64,000 nt of DNA from Litoditis marina (GCA_964036275.1 OZ038440.1:372001-436000); one strand, 5' to 3'. Positions 25,722 through 39,710 are shown, counted from the first letter of the stretch. Numbers and translations: made by a program. Notes: generated by a model from the sequence alone, not told the origin.

Positions 25722-28700
25722 ATGGGATCACAGATCTCATCCAGTTTACGGATCAAAAGCCGTTCCTCTTCTGATCTAGATAGAATCCGACCGACAGCCG
25801 AACAAAGGACACCCAAAACACGGAGCAAGTTGGCATCTATAGCTCTCAGCTCTTCACGACAGTTATCGAAAATATCGTTTAAGGTGCGTTCTCCGTCATT
25901 CAAGTAGTTTATTCATTACAAAACTCATTCTTATCGTTGTGTTCGTGTACTAGGATCATGTTCCTGTTTTCAAAGTGCTCAATAACGAACTACCACAACT
26001 ATTAAGTCTATTCATGGAGTAAAGCCACCCTTCAGAGGTGGGGGGGGGGGGGGCATTGTACTACGGACCCTTCTCAAACTATTTTTGGCCATGGTGCGGG
26101 TCAGTACTCCATTCGCCACTTTAGTGACTTATAGCTTGTTCTCTTCATTGCGGGAGTGTATTTTTTATGGAATATGTCAATCAAGCTTTATTTTCAGCGC
26201 AAAAGTGGGTCACGGGATAATGCGAAATCATTCCATGAACTCATTTCTACTTGGCCATTATCAGACGTGGAAGCGCTTTTTCGGGTCAGTTTTTTGATTT
26301 TGAGGAAACCTTCCTTCTGTTCATTTGTGACTTATCTTATCAAACACCTAAACAAACAATTGCAATTGGATTCCGTTTTGCTTTAACTACCAAACTAGTA
26401 AGGCCTGTCCCCCACAGCACAGTCTTTGTTCGTGGGGAGTGGGGTTCTGCATGGTTCACAAAATGTTCGCCAATAGCGAATGAAAAACTAAACTGGTTGT
26501 TATTAATATTCTATTTACCAATTGCACCTTTCTGAGCATAACAGTTCAATTATTTTTTTAGGAGTTGGACACCTCCCGGGTTCTCAACATCATTAAAGAA
26601 GACTCTGATGAAGCCCGACCCGCAGTACAATCGATAGGAGAACAGATGTTGCTGAGTGAGACTCAAAATCTCGTACTTGTTTATGAGGTCAGTTGAGCTC
26701 AAACTCAAACTGGGGATCGTTACAGTTGGTCACCCAAGATCGTGTAGAATGAAAGTCAAGCTGCTCATCAGTTTGTGAGAAGTACTTCTCAAGTAGTGTA
26801 ATTTTTACTTTTTGTCTACTTTTTGACGGTTGTCAGTACCTTTTCGAAACAGTGCTGTGGGTAAAATGTCTGTTCGAATTGGCGCTGGCGCATGCTCAGA
26901 TGGAAATGAAACCAACGCGCACAACCTCAATTCGAGAGTCTCAAACTTGGTGGGGTCACTTTCTTCCCACTGACATGCGTGAGGATTTAAGAAAAGGAAT
27001 AATTCTGTATATCTTTGGGTTAGGTAGTTAGGTTCCTTTTCCTAGCCCCTCTGTATGTTGTTCACATCAGTATTTTGTCTTTTTCAGGGGGTGCGTTACG
27101 ACGTGCACAGATGCATAGTTTCTGTGAGATGTGACACAATTCGTCAGATGCTACAGGAAATGGATTGTTGTCAAAAGGAGTTGTCGCTGACATCACCGCA
27201 CCGATTTTCCGAGACGGAGTTTAGGTATTGTTTCTGTTTTCAAAAGTCTTGATTGGACGGAAATGATTGTGGTGCATGCGCCGTAGGCCGTAGCCGGATC
27301 CCTCAATTCTGTTGTGCGAATATATGAAATGTGCTGAAATTTTACCTGCTTTATATGGAAAAAGGTATCTGTTTTCTTGAAATGCTTTCTCTGTCATTTG
27401 TTGATCGATTCATATTTTCCATTTTGTAAATGTCCAATCAAAAACAACAAGAGAGTTTTGAATGGCAAAAGTTGTTTCTATACCGTGTAAGAAGTCATGT
27501 ATCAAATTGCAGTGCTTTTCTCACGTACCTGTACAGCGAACAGTGGGACGGAAGATCGGATACATTGAACGAATTGAAGAACTGGTGAGATTCATGTTGC
27601 ATTTTTCTTCTTACTTGTGGTTTTCTCTCAAAGTTGGCGTGATCATACATTTATGTAGCACAACCTTGTAATTTTACCACGCGTAGTCGCCATTTTCACA
27701 TTTCCAGACGCTTTGGTTTAGACGTTTGTTAGTCATTAGTTAGTGATGGAGTTGTTAACATAAATACTCCTTTGAAGTTGTAGGAATAGACAGAATAAGT
27801 CGAAAAGCGGAGTTTTTTTTGCCAATATAGGAGGAGATTTTGATGCAAAATTGTAAGGTTGTCCGTATTTGAATAGAAAAACGGCTTCTTCGCCGAAGAA
27901 TAGTCACACATGTGCGTAAAACTGTAGATGTATGTTTAGGTTGGGTTGTCATCGGTCACTGCACGAAGATCTATTGCAATTGGAAGATATCGGCCGGATC
28001 GAGGGAGACTTGACAATTGTTCTGACATCGGGACAAGTGTTATCTGGACAATCCAACGGTTAGCTTCTGTTTACTGTTGTTTGTTTATTGTTTATTTACT
28101 CTGTTCAAACGTAGATGGTGCAACTTTGTTGTGCACAGAGATTTTTTGAAAAGCAGGTGATTCAGCTTTCAGAAAAACTGAGAAGTGATACAGAATAAGT
28201 TTAAAATTGTCGTTATCGGATCAATTATTCACTGCTTTCAAAATCCAGATTGTTAAAATTCAAGCATTTCATGAAAAACGGGTGATGAAGGTGGTCAACC
28301 AACAAAGTCACCTCATGTGTTCAAATGTTTCCGTGGTTTTTAGTTAGATTATCGTCTTTGCTTCTATAACGTTATCATTATGCTCTCTTTACAGCTACGA
28401 TACCCGAATATACGATTCGTTGTCATTCCGAACTGGTCTCCGCCCGCAGTTCCTTTCTGAAACGCCTCATTCTGGTGAGTTCTTGTTCCGTGTATATTAC
28501 TAAAACATAAAACTATATGCTTAACTACAGAAACTTTTTTCAAACTTTGAAAGAAAGGAAATTATTTATGGAAGTGACAGGCTTTCGGCTTTATCCAAAC
28601 AGTTTTAATTCAAAAAACACAAAACGTGCATGTAGTAAGGTGGTGAAAACGTATATGGAATTGAGCGTTACCTAGTTGTCCTCATTACCTTATTAGTACA

Positions 28701-31700
28701 AGTACTGTGCATTTTCACAAATATTCATTATAAGTTTTTTGCAGAAGTCGCCGTCACGCATTGTATTGGACGAAGCTCTACTCCCTCGTGGATTTGTTCC
28801 ACTGGTCTTCCACTTTTTGTACACGGATGAGTTGGATCTCAAAAAGGTATGATGTTTCTAATTTTTCATATTTCCCAAGTAAACCGTGGCAATACCTAGC
28901 CTTTAGCCAATACCTCTCGTAGAATAAAGGAAATGGGGAAGGGCAAGGGATGATGAGCTGTTCTCGTCTATGTTACTAGAATATTATGTGCAAAGTGAAT
29001 ACATATGAAAGGGAGAACAGCTCTGGAGAGTCACATCTAGCGCTTGGCGGCTCGCACTCGCAAAGCATGTATTATGAGTGATATACGTTTCAATAGTGGA
29101 GTCGAAAAAAAACTATTGAAATAAACCGCTATTTCGCTTTTTGCAAGAGAGCGAAATAGACTAACATACCTCATACGTAACTCCGGGTTCCCTGACATGA
29201 ACATGAACAACTACCAGCCCGGGAAGTCTCTTCAGTCTTACATTTGAAAAGTTACTTCTGTTTACTTTCGAGTGGGACTAAGAGTATGATTCTAGGTATC
29301 GGATACGTCCATCTCGCAGTCTTCCCTCTCGGAGGCGCGTGCAATAGTAGCCGGTCGCAGTCCACACTCCCCCTTGCACCGGGCCATTCAATTGGTACAC
29401 GTGGCCATGTTCTTCTCGCTCAATCGTCTGGCACAGTGTACGTTCGTTAGATTGTGACTGCTAAAATGTTCACAAAACATAAGATAACAACTTTAAAAAG
29501 GAGATAATTGTTTCTATCGAGTAGAGCCTTTTTGTATGTTGTCTCCTCATACGCTTATACCCGTAACCCGTTATCCGTTACGATTAGAGAAGTTTCCGAT
29601 TGAGCCATCTTCTTAAGTTCAGTTCAGTCGGAAATTACCTCAGTTTTGAATTCGAGCGATATTGTATTCTATTTCCGTATTCAATAAGAAAATATATTCG
29701 TTTCATCACTGAGAAGCTTCTTACAATGATTACTCGTTTAATTTCTTATCGTGCAGCGCTTTCAGTGTGCGAAGATGTCATGGTATCGTCCCTTTGCATA
29801 GAAAGTTGCGTTTCTATTTTGAGTTGGGCGTTGGATGGAGGATCGCCTTATGTGGCCCGTCAGGCACAAAGGTTGGTTTTGATTTTTTGTTCGAATGATG
29901 CATTTGAATAGCGGCATCAATTCACAAAGCCCATCTTTGGCAGGAGTGTCAGTTTTTCTTTAAAACTAGGCGAAAAATGAAAGATTTCTGGTTCGGGAGG
30001 GGTTGCGACGGGAGCGAACAACCAGGCTTCAAAATTTTGTACCTGGGGACGTGAATCTGTGCATTGCATTAATATTTCAGTTTATCAATGCCGATTTCCG
30101 AGACATTGGATTGCGTATCATTCATATTTTAGGTTTCTGGAATCTGAGTTCTCTAAGATTGCGTCAACCCATCATTTGTTCGACATATCGCTGGAAAGTA
30201 TGGTTGCTTGTGTGGAGAGTCAGTTCGTACAGGTAATCGGTTAACTAAACAGTTTCTGTTATTATGCAGTCAGTTTAGGCTGTAAGATGTAATAGTGTTC
30301 TTTTTTTTGTAGTGTTCATGCAGTTTTTCTTAGTGTTCGTATACTTTCAATTCATCTAGTTTGCATTGTTCAGGCAACGGAGGTGGAGATACTGGATTGC
30401 GTGGTGAGATGGGGCGAACACGAGTTACTAAAGAGAATGGAGGTGAGTCCCGATTGCACTGGTGACAGCTTTTAGCTGTAAATAAATGTTATCAACAGTG
30501 TGATTTTACTTTTTATCTACTTCTTGCATAAAAATGGTGGAGTTGCCTAAATTTGGTAAGGCGGTTATGTTCGTAGTTGCAACATGGTTACAACTATGCT
30601 CTTTCATAAAAGCATGAACTTGACACCACGACCACGTTGTTTCATTTATTCCGAGAATAGTTTTTTGGAAGTGTTACTCTAATCTAATGATGTGGTGTTG
30701 AAGCTGTACGCGTCTCAAATAACTATTGAACCCTGCTAAATATTCATTTATCATTTTTCTAGGATCGCGAGCCGAATATTGTGGCTGATACTTCTCATTC
30801 GATCTCGCGCCGCGGAGTGAAACGGTCCGAACTGAGCGGCGAGGAGCTGAACGCAATCATCACCCCGCTGACGCAACGGATCAGAACAGACTACGTCCTG
30901 CCACCATTCCATCAGGTATAGGGGGATGCCAAATTTATGAATGTTTGTCTCCCTCTTCAAAATCGAACCTACTAGCAAAATATTTGTAGCGAGCGCGAAC
31001 CACTGCCCTTCGTACATAACCGACAAGCTTCAGAATTGAAGACATGTGTCCGTACACAGCGAGAATTGATATACAGTACCTTCCCGCCTTTCCGATGGCA
31101 ACGACTATACTATCAAAATTACACTCACTAACCTTTTATATCGCATAATGAATGGGCGTGGCCTCGTCATGGTACGGAAGTCGGGAGAATACTGTATTTC
31201 TCGAGTTATGATGTGTAATTATCATTGTTTGGTCAGATCTAGTCAGTGTAGTACTTGGAGTCTTGGCCCACCAATCTATTGATTTGGCTATTGATTTAAT
31301 TTCGCTCGAGTCAAAAGTTGTCGTACTCCAGTAACATTGTCCAAAGTGTTACTCCCTTTCCGCCAAACGCAAGGAGATTTATTCTTTTTTGATGCAAAAT
31401 CATGCTGTTTGACATAATACGGAAAACGAGCCGTTTTTCGAGAATATTCACTCCTCACTGGTGTATTGTTCCTGTCTCTGTGAACTCTTTGCATTCTATT
31501 CTCGTCGGTCGACTACTGAATGAGAATGAGACTATGAAACGTAGAGCTGTCTTTTACTCCTAGCTCTATTTTCTCATTACAATTTGTGAATTACACTTGT
31601 GCTTATTTCTTGTTCTCATATGTTTTTCTATCCAGAGCTTGAACAATGCCTACCGTCGTGGCATATTGGAGCGAGCGCCTCTGAAGGATTTGGTCTGTCC

Positions 31701-33564
31701 GTCCACCAGTGAAATAAATCCGGACATTCATTGGTTCCGGCCCGGACAATCGGCTCCCGGACCACGTTTCTATCTACCTTATTTCAATGTGAGTTCGGTT
31801 TTGCTCACTTCATCATCTAAACAAGACCTTCGGCTAGCTAGCTGAGTTTTATTCGCTATTATTATAGTAGTTCACCGAATCAAAGTAAATGTCAAACTTT
31901 TTTGGCCAAATATATGTTATGTTGTTATGGCTGTTTGTTGTGGTGTCTGCTGTCTGGTGAATATCAATATCAATGTTTCAAACTTTCGCTCAATATCGTA
32001 TCATCAACATTCAGCCGTGTTTTCTGAGTTTCGGTTATATGATCGATTCAAGCTGTGATCAAATCACAATACGAAGTGCAAACATAGTGGCTAGTTACCA
32101 TATCCTTTATCCTGTCTCATCATTCATCAAATACTTCTCATTTGACCTTTTCAGACTACAAAGACGCATTTGCTGCGTTCGCTCGACAATTTCGAGTCAG
32201 TTCGTGGCGCTTACCTCTCCAATGCAGCCAATCTACGAGTGGATGTAGAAAACCGAATGCCAGAGATTTTAGATGAAGAGCTGTTCCAAAAAGTACGTTC
32301 CATTCCAATTTTTCAAATTGTATGTAAATTTGTAAATGATATAAAATTAGTTTCAGCCTGACAACCGTCGTATCTTTTTCTACATTTGTATTTGTACAGT
32401 TGGTCGTTTCAACTAGTTTACATAGTTTTACAGGTCCGATCCAGGATTGTAGAGAAGATCAGTCGACTCGACAAACTGTATCAAATTCGTTTCTTCCCTC
32501 GACATTTCCATAGGAAATATGCCATTGAAATGGTGAGTATGCTATTTGTTTCGGACGGCTTCAGATTCGCTGTTCACTTCCGCTCTAGATGTTTCTTGGT
32601 TACGCATACGGCCACAGAAAGAAAGTGCTTAAAAATGTATCTTTTAGTTTCTAATCAGTAATCAGTTATTCCTGTTACATAGTGTCCCGAGTGAAAACTG
32701 TGAAAACCAGTTATTCTGTCTCAAGTGTGATGGATTGAATAGAATGTTCATTCGCGATTTAGCACCACACACCTGGAAAGTTTGACTATTTTCCAGAAAG
32801 GGGCCCGTTTATCGATTGGAATAATTGTAATTTCATGATTGTGGTCTTTTTCTGTTTTCCACATTGGTAGATGTAAATGTGGATGAATCTCTTCTTTACC
32901 TTAATACTTTGTAGATAAGTCTTGGAGTCGTTCGCGAGATGGAGATAGATGCCGACTGTGTGACGGTACATCTGCCGTCAGAACCTTCCATCGTGGAGAG
33001 AGGGGGCGGGGCCATGGAGGAAGTCCCCATGTTGTCCCATGCCAGTCAACCCTCTCTTCATTGGCCCGACATCATGACCCTGGAGAGGAAGAAGGGTCAA
33101 CAGCAACAGTCGGAGGAACAAGCTAGCGGCGATTACGGTGAGAACATATGTTGGTCATTAACAGTGGGAAGACAAGAAGGAGAGGAATGAACGTTTTCAG
33201 TAAGAGAGATTCACTCTTTCTTGTCACATATGCGGCTGTCAACCGGACGGTTCATTTGTTCGCGGATCTTAAAAGTTCCAGAACGTGCTCTATGTTCAAT
33301 TAGCTATGGGGGTTTTCCATAGAAAACTGGAATAACTGCCCAAAATGAGAGAAAATTGCTAAGATGTATGGTAACCCAATTTCGGTGCTCATATGAAAAA
33401 ATTTTTTTTGTAGGTTTTGTACAAAGGTTTGGCAGGTTTTGTACAAAGTCGTTTCCCCATAGTTTTCGTATCGAGTGATCTAGATGTTTGAATTCTTTGT
33501 CTTTATATGTGTCTCTCCAGATCCTACGCCAGACGATGAGTCAGAGGAGGAGGTACGATGCTGA
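25722..33564 (+). CDS. BTBD7: BTBD7-type BTB/BACK domain protein
   Basis: Eighteen phase-consistent exons: 25722-25883, 26198-26284, 26562-26687, 27088-27224, 27513-27584, 27940-28058, 28395-28474, 28745-28846, 29296-29437, 29766-29871, 30133-30232, 30374-30442, 30763-30915, 31636-31788, 32155-32292, 32434-32532, 32915-33137 and 33521-33564. Total 703 aa, much shorter than the roughly 1,100 aa vertebrate protein, which has a long disordered tail. Order: MG start (possible myristoylation), helix HELISTWPLSDVEALF (about 70-82), BTB1 with VRYDVHRCIVSVRC (about 127-140), BTB2 with SELVSARSSFLKRL and PSRIVLDEALLPRGF (about 245-280), then BACK from SLSEARAIVAG (about 305) through LKRMEDREPNIV and RRGVKRSEL (about 430-460). 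These match vertebrate BTBD7 block by block as I recall it. In vertebrates BTBD7 promotes epithelial branching and acts in adhesion turnover; the role here is inferred. The last exon is acidic (PDDESEEE). Confidence 0.9.
26040..26053 (+). repeat. Poly-G run in BTBD7-type intron 1
   Basis: An uninterrupted run of about 14 G (AGGTGGGGGG... to GGGCATTG). It is likely length-variable. Confidence 0.85.
30917..31109 (-). mobile_element. TATAG-ended tRNA-headed element, copy 2, BTBD7-type intron 13
   Basis: It begins TATAG one base into the intron: exon 13 ends ATCAG, and the donor reads GTATAG with its T from the element. It ends GGCAACGACTATA. Minus-strand B-box-like GGTTCGATTTT and A-box-like GGGCAGTGGTTCGCG mark the tRNA-like part, which is degraded compared with 57148. 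Confidence 0.75.
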
Positions 33565-34143
33565 CACCTCGCTCTTCATACCAGATGCCACCCATGTTGG
33601 CCACGTTCAAAGGTCGCACTTCTAATAGTAATTGGTTCTCTTTGTGTAGCTATAAGTCTAAGCATGTATGTAATGTTTGTAGGTCGTACATATTCGATAG
33701 CATAGCTGCAAATAACTTCTAGTTCTATGATTGGAAGCATAATACATTCATTCTTTTCTGCCTCCATCCATTCTTTTTGACTATGGAACTTTTGATAATC
33801 AATCTTACATTCTTTTCTTGTCATATTGTACATAGCTCTTCTAGTTTTGTTTTCGGAACGTACAAATTTGTTGTGATATTTGAACACGGGTAATTTATTA
33901 AAATAACTATAAATGATTAATACTGATTTGTTTTGGTGCCTCAACGTGTGAAGAATACACGCCTGATTCACTCAACAGGTGGAGCACAAAAATTCATTCA
34001 CAGATAAAATCAGAGATCATGCCGAATTGAGCCAAAAATACAAAATACGTTCTACATATGGAAATATATGGTCAGTGTAATTGTAGTATTGTAGAAACGA
34101 ATCGAGTAAAAAAATCGTGCATGGTACAATCTTCAGCAGGATA
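33565..34143. other. Convergent 3' spacer, BTBD7-type / RING genes
   Basis: It holds both 3' untranslated regions and no supported exon. An AAATAACTATAAATGATTAA stretch at about 33899-33918 could serve polyadenylation. This is not established. Confidence 0.45.
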
Positions 34144-37100
34144 CTATGAGAGCAGGTCGAAGACACTTGCAATCTCCGGTTTACCTTCCCACTCGTGGCG
34201 ACATAACGGACACTGTAACATTTAATTTGGAGAAGATTCAAACTGGCATGTACTTTATTTTAAACTTCGTCATATTAAATTCATAGATAGTATTCATTAC
34301 TTTTAATTCATATAATCATTCTTAACTTTATCCTAGTTAACTTGATTTCATTTAACCTATTTCTGTTATTTATTTAGTAATAAATACAGTACATTTTTTG
34401 GACTGAAATTTTTACGCATTACAATTACATCACGAGGATGATCTCAAAAACTAGCTACAAAACTATCATATGAACCCTGGTGACCGTATTCAGTAAATCA
34501 AATCGTCTCAATAAACCATAACACCAATTCCTAATAAGCTGTCAGAAATGGCTACATTACTGAACTACTTACTGAACTTGGCCAGCGATAAAGATAACTG
34601 TGCTAACATGCTAACACTGTAATAAATTGAATGCCTTATGACTTGCACGTAAACACCAAGTGGTCTTTTGCTGGAAACGGGGAAATTTCGCCATTCTGCC
34701 AGCCGCATGATGCACTGATAGTGACCACTACTCAACTCCTGCCACCCGGTGGCCATTAATAAGACTTACTGAGAAAATTACGGTTAATAGCCTCCATCAA
34801 CCTGCTGCATTTTAAACCTTCTCAACACAATTCAGTGGTAATTTACATGGTAAGAGCACATATGAAGGATTCTTGAGGGTTCATTGTCTGGTGTTTCTTC
34901 ACACTATACGTGTACATATCACAATCATTTCTAATAGGTCCAAAAACTAACCTGGAAATGATTGTGAGGGGCGTGTCCATCAATTGATCCTCCACGAGCC
35001 TTCATGCGAACTCCACTTTCGTACCAGTGATTCACGCATCTAAAACAACAATAAAATATTAACAGAACTTAGGTGGTTCAACAGTTGAACCGAATCCCCT
35101 CACCCGTTTCGGGAAACAATCAGAAACGATGTCAATCTTGACCGCAAAGCGAGGTATATGGGGAAAACAAACATGCTCAATTATGTGCTAGTTCGCCTGG
35201 GAAATGGAAAAGGTTTACATATTCCCAATGAACAATTTCGACTTTGACAATATTAAGCCAAAGAAGAGAAAAGTAATTTTTCCCGAATAGTGGAACAATG
35301 TATGAATGATAAACGCAACGTAAATCACCTGCGGCAACCAATGAGCTGTTTGCAGTGCAGACATCCCACGGGGTCATAGGGCATGTCCTCAAAGCAGATG
35401 GTACACTTACCATGCTCTCCACTTCTGAACAAATCAATAGATGAGGGAGGACAGGAAAGATATATTTACCTTATGTTCTCAATCTTACTCAGGTGAAACA
35501 TGATGGTACCGGGCAAGCGAAAGAAGATACTAGCTTACACATCAATCTAGCTGTTGAAGAAATTCATACACTTCAAAACTCCATAAAGTGATTGGCTGAA
35601 TACATATTGCGTTTAGAACAAAAAAGGAGGGGGGGGGGGGGGGGGGCGGTGTAAGTAAAATGTTCTCGCAATTTTTTCTTAGTGGGAAGAAGGGTGAATG
35701 AAAACACAGTGCTAAATAAAACAGGACTACCACAAAGCTATTGCGATAGTTTAGAACTACTGATTTTAGAACTATATTCGAGAAAAAGGAATCCCACCTC
35801 AACACGTCCGTTGGAGCAGTCGTATTCAGTGGATTAGACACAGTCGAAACATCATCTTCCTCCGCGTCATCTGGTACTTCTGTAAATATTCTACAAATCT
35901 TACAATGATTCGATATGTCGGTAGTTTTACAAAAAATACAGCGAATTTGGACTATTGGAAGCGTGTAAATACTCTGATGTATTTCACAGATGAACTACGA
36001 CTCAGATATGTTCTCTCGTCACTCAAAATGATCTGAATCATGACTACAGAAATGAACGATCTGTTCAATAAAGCTAAACTCTACTCACCATATTCAGAAT
36101 CAGAATCGCCGTCAAAACTGTCGATCGATGAATCACCGTCGTCCGAGATCACGAAAGAGTCTCTTCCATATGTGTTGTTGAGCGTGTTGTCGGAATCCTA
36201 TTAGAAAATCGACAATAATTTACATCCAATCGGAGGAATACAAGTGTAAGACAACATTGTTTTCAGCCGGTAGTTTGAAAAAGCTCAAAACCCACAAGGT
36301 AAAAGTCAACACAGCTATAACACTTCCTTACACTCAATTTGTTATGGATTGAGCCATCAGATTTCCAGCAATTTACACGATATCACCCCCAACATGGATG
36401 TGAATATAATGCATGCGATAATCATAGTTCACGCTCGTTCTGAAATCGACAGAAATATTCCTCGAAATATTTGCCGATCAGCTGTGAAAATACATGGACA
36501 GGCTCCTTATCGCATAAATTGTTGGAAACGGCGTAATTCTTATGTAAACGCTGACTATCAAACTACAAACTATAAATAATCAATATTACCAAAATACCAA
36601 ATTACCATATCATCGTCTAGGTCCTCGCCCTCGGATTCGTCAGAATCATCACTTTCGAGCACCACTCGATTGAATCTCGCTGCCCCTGGTGCATTTACCT
36701 AAAATTATTTTTATTTCACAATTCCCGCTCGTTATGAATCCCTAGGTTTCACAGAGATGCTGAACGTACAATAGTGTTGAATTTCAGTGATACTCTGGAA
36801 ATCTGGAAATAGCAACGCACGAGCTGTATTGAGAGCACGATTTGGAGAAACTGCCTGATTTTGATGGAAAATCAGGAAGTTTCCCGCATTTATCGAAAAA
36901 CAAGCTTTTGTAAAACCCACACTTTACCGATCTTAATCTCGAAATGTGCAAACTAACATTATCGACACGTCGTACCACAGGTGGGGCATTCCTGTAGCCT
37001 CCGCGGTTGACTCGCTGGGAACGAGTGGCTAGCATACCTCGATCCCGGGGACCACGCACAGGCGCCTTAACAACACTCGAATATTGATTGATTCGATCAC

Positions 37101-38838
37101 CCATAATACTGATGTCGACTGTAAAGTTAATAGCACTTTCAAACACCCTCCCTGTTGATTAATATCTAAACAAATGTTCTATTATACAATTCCATTTTAT
37201 AGAAAGCCAAAACATCGAATTGTAGTGAATTATAAGCACAAACTGATCCACGACTGGATTCACTTTCCAACCATATCAGCTCTCGAAAACTTCACCGAAC
37301 GCGTCTATGAAATTCAGAATAGTGATATGTACCTCATCTACTTGCATGTCATCGTCGACATCCTCCCCCAGAATCGCCGCTGGAATCGAACAGAAATAAT
37401 AAAACAACCCGATAAAACACCGGTAGGGTCTAGGGTTGCAAAGAACGCGGACGTACCTCCCCGAAACAAATTGAGATTGAAAGTGACACAACTGAGCTGT
37501 TTTCTGAGTGTCAGAAAACCCGGCGCCTGGAGTGAATACATACCGCCGTAAAATTTTCTGAATACTCAGACAAAATTGCGAAGCTGGCTACAATTCCGCA
37601 GGAAAAGGTAGAATTTGTCTAATTTTGATTCAAAGTCATTAATTTTCCGGTCCTGAAATCTAAAAACGGACTCCTTTCTGGCAGAAAGTCGTACCTTGTA
37701 TGAGTGAATAGGCAATCGAGTGCTAGTGTATCACAAAATGAGTTGGCATTACCTATCTGCTCAGGCGTGAGGGTGGGCTCCACAACTGGCTCATTCTCTT
37801 CATTCAGCTCTTCTTGGAGTCGCAAGGCCATTAAACGATCCCGCTCCTCTTGTTGACGCTTGTTCATGAGTCTGTAAAACAGTATATGTAACCAAATGAA
37901 GTACTCTTTCGACTAATTCATACCATCGACGCGGTACGACGACGAGTTAAAAATCGCGGAAAATTGGCCCTCAAATTTAACTGCCTAATCGCATTTGCGA
38001 TTCTACGACTACGTGAAAGACATATGTGGGATAGTCCTGGTTAGGGGTCCAAAGAGTTAATAATCGCTCGCGCTGGAAAACACAGGAAGTTATTGGTTCT
38101 TCTCCAATTCAGTGGCACGAGATCACAAAAATGGGTAATTTGCTAACTGATTATAGGTTCCCTCTCGTCTAGTATGTTAAATAGTCAAGGGTCCTCCGGG
38201 GAGCGGACCGTGGCATCCCACCTGTGGTGAAAGAGTAACATGAGCTCGCCTGTAATGCCAAATACGGTACACGAGACGAATAAAACGTTTCAAGCTTAAA
38301 TTCTTTTGGAAAAATTGACACTTTACTAACCCTATCATGCGCCCACTGGTCGGTATATCGTCATCATCTTGAATGTTGATGATATCTGTAACAGAGAATA
38401 AGAGAACAAGTTGGTCCAGCACAACTGCCTAATTCACTTCATTCCGGTAAGCCAGTTGCAATATTCAATTACAAAGTGCGATTATTTTGTGATGCATCCA
38501 TCCTTCCAAACATATTGGAAACCAATTTTAGAACATGGTGGGGTTACGGTGGTAGAACATGATATCGGAAAGACGTCAAATTTCGTGAATACGACTACTG
38601 AACATTCAGGTCATAAGCGCGTTATCATGAGCGCCAGATAAACGTTCGTTAGCACGAACGTTATAGGAAAATTGTTGTGAAGAACAGTCCAACTATATAA
38701 CCCAGTTCAATGAACATCCACAGTCATGGTACTTTTAAATAAATGATACATTCACTAACCATGTATGCCTCCGAGAACATTGCGAGCTGATCCGGACTTT
38801 CTACGTGTATCTCGTGCGTTTGAAGATGAATCCATCAT
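34144..38838 (-). CDS. RING-finger protein, probable E3 ubiquitin ligase
   Basis: Eleven exons: 38838-38760, 38385-38331, 37871-37753, 37379-37333, 37065-36958, 36698-36606, 36197-36089, 35879-35798, 35424-35329, 35039-34952 and 34212-34144 (TAG). All joins agree in phase and give 314 aa. The C-terminal RING has KCTICFEDMP (Cys 238, 241), GCLHCKQLIGCRRC (252, 255, 261, 264), VNHWYESG, a Gly/His-rich loop and CPLCRHEWEG (293, 296). The middle is strongly acidic (ESDDSDESEGEDLDDD; FVISDDGDSS). Near residue 50-65, RLMALRLQEELNEE resembles a MIU-type ubiquitin-binding helix (A-L-x-L-Q-E-E); this is inference. Start is ATG ATG GAT at 38838. The 37065 acceptor (GTTGTTAAG) is weak and was chosen for phase. 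Specific family not recognised. Confidence 0.83.
35628..35647 (+). repeat. Poly-G run in RING-gene intron
   Basis: GGAGG followed by about 17 G, then CGGTG. It is likely length-variable. Confidence 0.85.
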
Positions 38839-39029
38839 TAGTAAAAAAAAACTGGAAGAACAAAGCATACGGTTTGATATCGAGAATCCTGAGAATAATA
38901 GAAAACACAACAAACAATCAACGAAAATTAAATAACTCCAACAGAATTTTAAAATATCCACTCTGAGAAATGTATTTCATTTCAAATCACGGATGTTCGC
39001 GCGCACGCAAATCGTACGGTACTTAGCAA

Positions 39030-39071
39030 TGGCGCGCGATTGCTACGATAGTATTGCTAGTGAAAATGGTA
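39030..39071 (+). CDS. Possible first exon, unknown plus-strand transcript
   Basis: ATG GCG CGC GAT TGC TAC GAT opens a 14-codon frame ending AATG|GTAAGT in a locally CpG-rich patch (GCGCGCACGC, GGCGCGCGATTGC). It lies about 190 bp upstream of the divergent RING-gene start. A putative second exon near 39233 reaches a stop within a dozen codons. It is more useful as a marker of a bidirectional promoter than as a gene. Confidence 0.25.
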
Positions 39072-39529
39072 AGTAACTGAATGGAGGCTCTGCTTATTCA
39101 TGTATGTTTGTGAATAGAACAGTTTTTAATAGAAAAATCGTACTAGTTTCTAAGTTTCACTCAATACTTGAAATGAAATGTGGGAAAGAGCAGTAATAGC
39201 ACAATTAGAAAAACTCACCTGTTTCTAACCAGCAGCGAGTAGTAATGAGCTGAAAATGTGGCGCTGACGAGAACTGTCCACGTACACCACTGGTACGAAT
39301 TCAAAGATGCACTTCCTTGTTCAAAATACCCATTCATGTCTTACGTGTTCCAATAGATTCAAGAGTTGATCGAATCCGTTTCAATAACCGCAGACTCTTA
39401 CAGTAACCAATCAATTTGTCTAGTGATCATAGTGAAAACAGTTACTAGTAGATTGTTTATAAAGTACAGTTCAAAAATACAGCGTGGAGGACCGATTTGA
39501 TAATTTTTGATTGGGAAATTTCTTACATT

Positions 39530-39710
39530 GCCATGACTCATTTCTCAACTGTCTGATTGGCTTTGTGGAGTCTAAGAAACGGCGTTTCATGAAGAACTTC
39601 AACAGCGTCGTCAAATGTGAGATGAAAATGGATTTAAGTTCAACCTGCGATGTGACAACCTGAACATCATCAGCATCATATAGGTTCCCATTTTTCTCGA
39701 ACACATTCAT
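39530..39710 (-). CDS. Possible coding exon, unknown protein
   Basis: A minus-strand frame starts ATG at 39710 (MNVFEKNGNLYDADDV) and stays open for 60 codons to a donor-like TGGCAAT|GTAAGA. A phase-compatible next exon could be about 39259-39230 (SHYYSLLVRNR) with a GTGAGT donor. I could not extend it further. It may be a small gene upstream of the RING gene, or chance. Confidence 0.33.
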
